Made by a program: the position numbers and the translations under genes. 64,000 nucleotides of DNA, from contig NZ_BOML01000013.1 of assembly GCF_016862175.1 (NCBI RefSeq), positions 1-64,000 on the forward strand, read 5' to 3'. A model generated the notes under the pieces. The model had not been told where the DNA came from. It ran no database searches and saw only the letters and a program-made list of their open reading frames with translations. Source of the stretch: Paractinoplanes durhamensis. GTDB taxonomy: Bacteria; Actinomycetota; Actinomycetes; Mycobacteriales; Micromonosporaceae. Shown here piece by piece: positions 60,469 to 64,000 of the stretch; position 1 is the first letter of the stretch, and each line of letters opens with the position of its first letter.

Positions 60469-60534
60469 CGGCGAGCCCTTCTGTCCGGGGCACTGCATCC
60501 GCGGCTCGCAGCGTACTTCGGAAAACTGTGATCC

Positions 60535-62031
60535 TCACAGGATTCGATCATCCCCCGTGTCCGGGCGGTTCGGCTGATACCCGGCGGCCTGCAACGTGAA
60601 AAGCTCCGCATAGCGCCCGCGAGCCGCCATGAGCTGGGCATGCGTGCCCGCTTCGACCAGCGCGCCGGCGTGCATCACGTAGATCTGGTCGGCGTGGATG
60701 ATGTTGGCGAGCCGGTGCGTGATCAGGATGGTGGTGCGCCGGCCCTGGCGGCTGCGCAGCGCCTGGAACAGCGCGTCCTCGGCCCGCGGGTCCAGCGCCG
60801 AGGACGGCTCGTCCATGATCATCAGGGGTGCGTCGCGGTAGAAGCCGCGGGCCGCGGTGATCCGCTGCCACTGGCCGCCGGACAGGTCCTGGCCGTCCTT
60901 GAACGTGCGGTCCAGCAGGGTGTCGTAGCCGTGCGGCAGCTCCTCGATCATGTCGTGGGCGGCGGCCTGCGCGGCGGCGGAGGCGATCCGGCCGGCGTCG
61001 GTGGCCGTGTCGATGTCGCCCATGGCGATGTTGGTGGCCGCGCTGAACGGCCACTTGTGGTGGTCCTGCTGCACGACGGCGATGTGCCGGCGCAGCCCGT
61101 CGGCGTCCCACCCGGCGTAGTGGCGGCCGTTCCAGGTGAGGTGGCCGGTGTCCGGCTGGCGCAGCCCGGCGATCATCGCGGCCAGGGTGGTCTTGCCGGA
61201 GCCGTTCTCGCCGACCAGCGCGACGGTCTGCCCGGCCCGGACGGTCAGCGTCAGGTCGTCGACGGCGGGCCGCTCCCGCTCCGGGTAGCGCAGGCTGACC
61301 CCGTGCACGCCGAGCTCCTGAAAACTGTCCGGCGCGGATGCGGGCGTTGCCGAGGGCGACAGGTAGCCGGCGGCGGTCCGGAGGAACTTGACGTACTCGT
61401 TGAAGAACTGCCCGGACGCGTAGACCCGGTCGACCTGGAACGTCACCTGGGTGAGGGCCCGCTGGGCGGCCTGCACGGCGACGACGCAGGTCGCGGCGGC
61501 GGCGAGCGGGATCTGCCCGTTCAGCAGCAGCCCGCCGAGCAGCACGTACACCCCGAGCAGGGCGGCGCCGCCGACCGCCGATCCGATGCTCACCGTCGTG
61601 GTCACCCGCCGCGCCATCGCCAGGTCCACCGCGGTCTGCGCCCCCATCACCTGGTCATAAAGACCAAGGACGAAACCCCGCAGTCCGTACGATCGGAGCT
61701 CCGTCGCCGAGGTTCGCTCGGCCATCAGCGTCTGCAGCACGTAGCGCCGGCGCCGCCGGGTGGAGCTGGCCAGGTAGCTCTTGAACCGCTCGTGCCCGGC
61801 CCGCAGCGCCGCGTACGCGGTCGGCACCGTCGCCACCAGCAGCGCGAGCAGCAGCAGCGGGTTGATCGCCACCACCGCGACGGTCACGGCGAGGAGGCTG
61901 ACCACCCCGGCGAACAGGTTCATCGTGTCCTGGACCAGCTCGATCGCGGCCTCGCTGCCGCGGGTGGCCCGCTGCTCCACCGTCCGCGGAAGGACCGCGA
62001 TTTCTCCATGGCGACGTCGGAAAGCCGACAC
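60535..62031 (-). CDS. ABC exporter half-transporter, N-terminally truncated
   Basis: This 498-residue permease-ATPase fusion has the nucleotide-binding domain intact: Walker A GENGSGKTTLA, Q-loop VVQQDHHKWPFS, signature LSGGQWQR, Walker B LMIMDEPSSALD and switch His in ITHRLANI. The membrane domain, however, starts within what should be its second or third helix: the first about 110 residues expected for this type (usual length about 600) are missing, and the frame begins at a weak GTG only 38 bp from the upstream Rid-family gene. No ribosome site is evident. It is probably a decayed exporter, though a later GTG at 61980 could also start a shortened protein. Confidence 0.75.
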   Translation of the reverse strand: MSAFRRRHGEIAVLPRTVEQRATRGSEAAIELVQDTMNLFAGVVSLLAVTVAVVAINPLLLLALLVATVPTAYAALRAGHERFKSYLASSTRRRRRYVLQTLMAERTSATELRSYGLRGFVLGLYDQVMGAQTAVDLAMARRVTTTVSIGSAVGGAALLGVYVLLGGLLLNGQIPLAAAATCVVAVQAAQRALTQVTFQVDRVYASGQFFNEYVKFLRTAAGYLSPSATPASAPDSFQELGVHGVSLRYPERERPAVDDLTLTVRAGQTVALVGENGSGKTTLAAMIAGLRQPDTGHLTWNGRHYAGWDADGLRRHIAVVQQDHHKWPFSAATNIAMGDIDTATDAGRIASAAAQAAAHDMIEELPHGYDTLLDRTFKDGQDLSGGQWQRITAARGFYRDAPLMIMDEPSSALDPRAEDALFQALRSRQGRRTTILITHRLANIIHADQIYVMHAGALVEAGTHAQLMAARGRYAELFTLQAAGYQPNRPDTGDDRIL

Positions 62032-62068
62032 TCACCGGCCACCGGCGACGCGGTCGGCTGCGGGTACT

Positions 62069-62467
62069 TCAGTAGCTGGCGGTCACCTCGACCTCCAGCA
62101 CCGCGCCCGGCAGGAACAGCCGGCTCACCTCGACCGTGGTGCTGGCCGGTGGCAGGGTCCGGCCGTCGGCCGGGAAGAGGCGGCGGCGGACCACGGCGTA
62201 CGCGGAAAGGTCGTCGAGGTTGGTCATGAAGGTGCGGAGGTGCACGACGGCGGCCAGGGTCGCGCCGTAGCCGGCCAGGATGTCGCGGATGATCTCGAAG
62301 ATGCGCTCGGCCTGCGCACCGGCGTCGCCGGGCGCGACCACCCGGCCGGTGTCGTCGACGGCGACCTGCCCGGACAGCAGGAGCAGCGAGTCGAGCCGGG
62401 CGACGTGCGCGAAGCGGTCCCCGAAGGGCGCGGCCGCGGTGGCCGGGTTGTCCAGGTGTGCGGTCAT
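62069..62467 (-). CDS. Rid (YjgF/YER057c) family protein
   Basis: This 132-residue protein of the Rid fold has LLLLSGQVAVDDTGRVV, AERIFEIIRDILAGYGATL, VVHLRTFMTNLDDL and a C-terminal GAVLEVEVTA. In canonical RidA an Arg in the block P-A-R-S binds the imine substrate; here the block is P-A-S-T, so the Arg is replaced and classical 2-aminoacrylate deaminase activity is unlikely. It is divergent from a LysR gene. Confidence 0.88.
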   Translation of the reverse strand: MTAHLDNPATAAAPFGDRFAHVARLDSLLLLSGQVAVDDTGRVVAPGDAGAQAERIFEIIRDILAGYGATLAAVVHLRTFMTNLDDLSAYAVVRRRLFPADGRTLPPASTTVEVSRLFLPGAVLEVEVTASY

Positions 62468-62513
62468 GCCGCCAAGGTAGGGACGGCCGAGGCATACCGC
62501 CAACGACTGTCCG

Positions 62514-62528
62514 GCATGGCTGCCATGC
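62514..62528. promoter_or_regulatory. 15-bp palindrome between Rid and LysR genes
   Basis: GCATGGC-T-GCCATGC is a perfect 7+1+7 palindrome 9 bp before the LysR start. GGCAT also occurs 23 bp further upstream (62491-62495) as a direct repeat. It is a probable regulator site. Confidence 0.5.
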
Positions 62529-62537
62529 GGCTCTAGC

Positions 62538-63434
62538 ATGGCTGGCGTGGACACCCAGCTGTTGCACGTCTTCCGGACCGTCGCGCACCTCGGCTCGATC
62601 ACCGCGGCCGCGCGGCGGCTCCGGTTCACCCAGTCGGCGGTGTCCCGGCAGATCGCGGCGCTGGAGGCCGAGGTCGGCGCGCGGATCTTCGAGCGACTCC
62701 CCCGCGGCGTCGCCCTCACCGGCCCCGGCCGGGCGCTGCTGCCGCACGCGGAGGCGATTCTCGACCGGCTCGCCGCCGCCCGGCAGGCCGTGGACGCGCT
62801 GCACGACGCCGGCCAGGCCCGGCTGCGGATCGGCGCGTTCCCGACCGCGGTCGCCGCGCTGGTCCCGCGGGCGCTGGCGTCGTTCCGCGCGGCCTACCCG
62901 GACGCGGCGCTGACCCTGCTGGAGGGCCGGACCCCGGGCCTGCTGGAACGCCTGGCGGCCGGCGACGCCGACCTGGCCGTGGTGAGCTCGTCACCGGCCG
63001 AGCCGCTGGACGCCGCCCGCTTCACCCTGCACCACCTGCTCGACGAGCGGCTGCTGGTGGCGATGTCGGTGCACCACCCGCTGGCGGCCCGGGCGACGGT
63101 GACGCTGGCCGAGCTGGCCGACGAGCCGTTCATCGTCGGCTCGGCCACCAACGAGAGCGCCCTGCTGCACGCCAACCTGCCCGGCGGTTTCCAGCCGAAG
63201 ATCGACATCGTGGTCGCCGACTGGACCGGCAAGCTCGGCTGCGTCGCGGCCCAGCTCGGCGTGGCACTGATACCGGCCCTGGCACTGCGCAGCGCGCCCG
63301 CCGACATAGCCCTGGTCCGCCTCGACCCGGCCGACGAGCCGATCCGCCAGGTCTTCGCCGCCACCCCGGCCGGTCGCCCGGCGAGCCCGGCGGTCACCGC
63401 GTTCCTGCCGCACCTGCGCGCGGCGGCCGGCTGA
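62538..63434 (+). CDS. LysR family transcriptional regulator (next to Rid gene)
   Basis: The 298-residue protein has the LysR winged helix-turn-helix (LLHVFRTVAHLGSITAAARR and FTQSAVSRQIAALEAEVG) and an effector domain (about 92-290; RLRIGAFPTAVAALVPRAL). It is divergent from the Rid-family gene with a palindrome in the 70-bp gap, suggesting local control. The ATG at 62538 could be replaced by the GTG four codons on. Confidence 0.92.
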   Translation: MAGVDTQLLHVFRTVAHLGSITAAARRLRFTQSAVSRQIAALEAEVGARIFERLPRGVALTGPGRALLPHAEAILDRLAAARQAVDALHDAGQARLRIGAFPTAVAALVPRALASFRAAYPDAALTLLEGRTPGLLERLAAGDADLAVVSSSPAEPLDAARFTLHHLLDERLLVAMSVHHPLAARATVTLAELADEPFIVGSATNESALLHANLPGGFQPKIDIVVADWTGKLGCVAAQLGVALIPALALRSAPADIALVRLDPADEPIRQVFAATPAGRPASPAVTAFLPHLRAAAG

Positions 63435-63435
63435 G

Positions 63436-63903
63436 TCAGGCGAGGCGGATGGCCAGCTCGATGCGCCAGCGGGTCTTCATCCGCTCGGTGCGGGGGTCGG
63501 TGAGGTAGGCCTCGTAGCGGCAGCCGAACCGGTCGCCGGCGCGGTCCAGCGCCAGGCCCTCGTCGTGGGCCCAATCGAGCAGGGTGCCGTTGGCGCGGCG
63601 GCCGTGGCCGGAGTAGGTCATCGCCGCGTAGCGGCCGGCCGGGAGGACTCCGGGGCGGATCCGCTCGTCACCCGCCAAACGCGACTGGGTGACGACGCCG
63701 ACCTCGATGTCCATCGGGCCGTCCATGTCGATCTCGTGCAGCCGGAAGAAGGTGAGCCCCGCCGAGAGGTCGGGCCGGGTGTACAGCTCCTTCATGAGCT
63801 GGTCGCGGACGGCGAACATGCCGCGGAACGGGGTGATCACCCGGATGCCCAGATAGTGCCGGTCGGGGTGCGTGACCACCGCCGGGCCGTCGAAGATTTC
63901 CAC
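63436..63903 (-). CDS. GyrI-like small-molecule-binding domain protein
   Basis: The 155-residue protein has the GyrI-like/AraC effector-binding fold: a repeated strand-helix pattern with VTHPDRHYLGIRVITPFRGM, DMDGPMDIEVGVVTQ, LPAGRYAAMTYSGHGR and a C-terminal YEAYLTDPRTE before WRIELAIRL. Such stand-alone domains bind or hydrolyse small hydrophobic or cationic ligands. The GTG at 63903 is the start. It ends 1 bp after the convergent LysR gene. Confidence 0.85.
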   Translation of the reverse strand: MEIFDGPAVVTHPDRHYLGIRVITPFRGMFAVRDQLMKELYTRPDLSAGLTFFRLHEIDMDGPMDIEVGVVTQSRLAGDERIRPGVLPAGRYAAMTYSGHGRRANGTLLDWAHDEGLALDRAGDRFGCRYEAYLTDPRTERMKTRWRIELAIRLA

Positions 63904-63932
63904 CGTGAGCCAACGTAGACCATGCTCGGACC

Positions 63933-64000
63933 ATGAGGAGTCTCACCACGCCAGCCACCATCGCCGCCGGGTCCCTGTCGGGCGGCCCGCAACCGGTCCT
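63933..64000 (+). CDS. Start of a plus-strand gene, cut by the window edge
   Basis: An ATG at 63933, 29 bp from the divergent GyrI-like start, opens a frame (MRSLTTPATIAAGSLSGGPQ) that runs to the window end. Too little is visible to name the product. Confidence 0.4.
   Translation, partial: MRSLTTPATIAAGSLSGGPQPV

Overview
The window is very GC-rich, almost fully coding DNA from an actinobacterium. I infer Micromonosporaceae, most likely Actinoplanes or a relative. The pointers are GTG/TTG starts with GGAGG-type ribosome sites, actinobacterial families (DUF3040, 13E12/DUF222 HNH, maleylpyruvate isomerase-like proteins, DUF1810), many Sec/Tat exported proteins, and motility genes (a FliQ export protein and a chemoreceptor) that fit a flagellated, zoospore-forming genus. 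No rRNA, tRNA, CRISPR array, transposase or integrase is visible. It looks like a chromosome arm rather than one mobile element.

Layout. 1-8.9 kb: 18-bp repeats at the edge, an MFS transporter, a secreted phosphoesterase, a YcnI copper-type protein, a large PAS-GGDEF-EAL protein, a GNAT, a FN3-FN3-CBM2 protein and a secreted PEBP protein. 8.9-16.9 kb: tandem purple acid phosphatases (the downstream copy broken by a deletion), DUF1810, a ricin-type lectin, a proline-rich membrane protein, a DinB-like protein, a solitary fliQ, YjbR and a secreted beta-propeller. 17.2-20.6 kb: glgX, then a two-gene unit of a Thr/Pro-rich membrane protein and a class F sortase. 20.6-25.2 kb: a stand-alone LanC-like cyclase with a CCG zinc motif, followed by a tightly coupled MFS efflux / alpha-beta hydrolase / methyltransferase operon behind a palindrome. 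25.2-32.8 kb: a CocE-type hydrolase divergent from a TetR gene with two operator-like palindromes, an S1-domain protein, a GH13 glucosidase, an ANTAR-PAS-SpoIIE phosphatase and a PemK/MazF-like protein.

33-47 kb: gnd, a second GGDEF-EAL protein, pgm, a CopC-CopD fusion, yaaA, an FKBP isomerase, a membrane-anchored TDWVHWG-domain protein and an MMPL exporter with a long disordered tail carrying five RPATLAD-type repeats. 47-53 kb: an SDR, a VOC gene interrupted by an in-frame amber codon, a class I flavin disulfide oxidoreductase, an AI-2E-type permease, and a 13E12 HNH gene preceded by a LexA-like box, followed by a lower-GC patch. 53-64 kb: a collapsed metallo-beta-lactamase-fold gene, a chemoreceptor, a YbhN-type flippase-like protein, an EamA exporter divergent from a LysR gene, HEAT-repeat and lipoprotein genes, DUF3040, an ABC exporter missing its N-terminus, a Rid-family protein divergent from another LysR gene, a GyrI-like protein and the start of one more gene.

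How the genes fit together. Central sugar metabolism (gnd, pgm, glgX, GH13) is spread among envelope and secretion genes. Signalling is c-di-GMP-rich (two dual-domain proteins), with a SpoIIE-type phosphatase and a chemoreceptor. Several genes are visibly decaying (purple acid phosphatase copy, VOC, MBL, ABC). The most unusual items are the orphan CCG-type LanC beside an efflux/hydrolase/methyltransferase operon, the lone fliQ, the S1 protein lacking its first S1 domain, the repeat-tailed MMPL, and the LexA-like box in front of the 13E12 gene.
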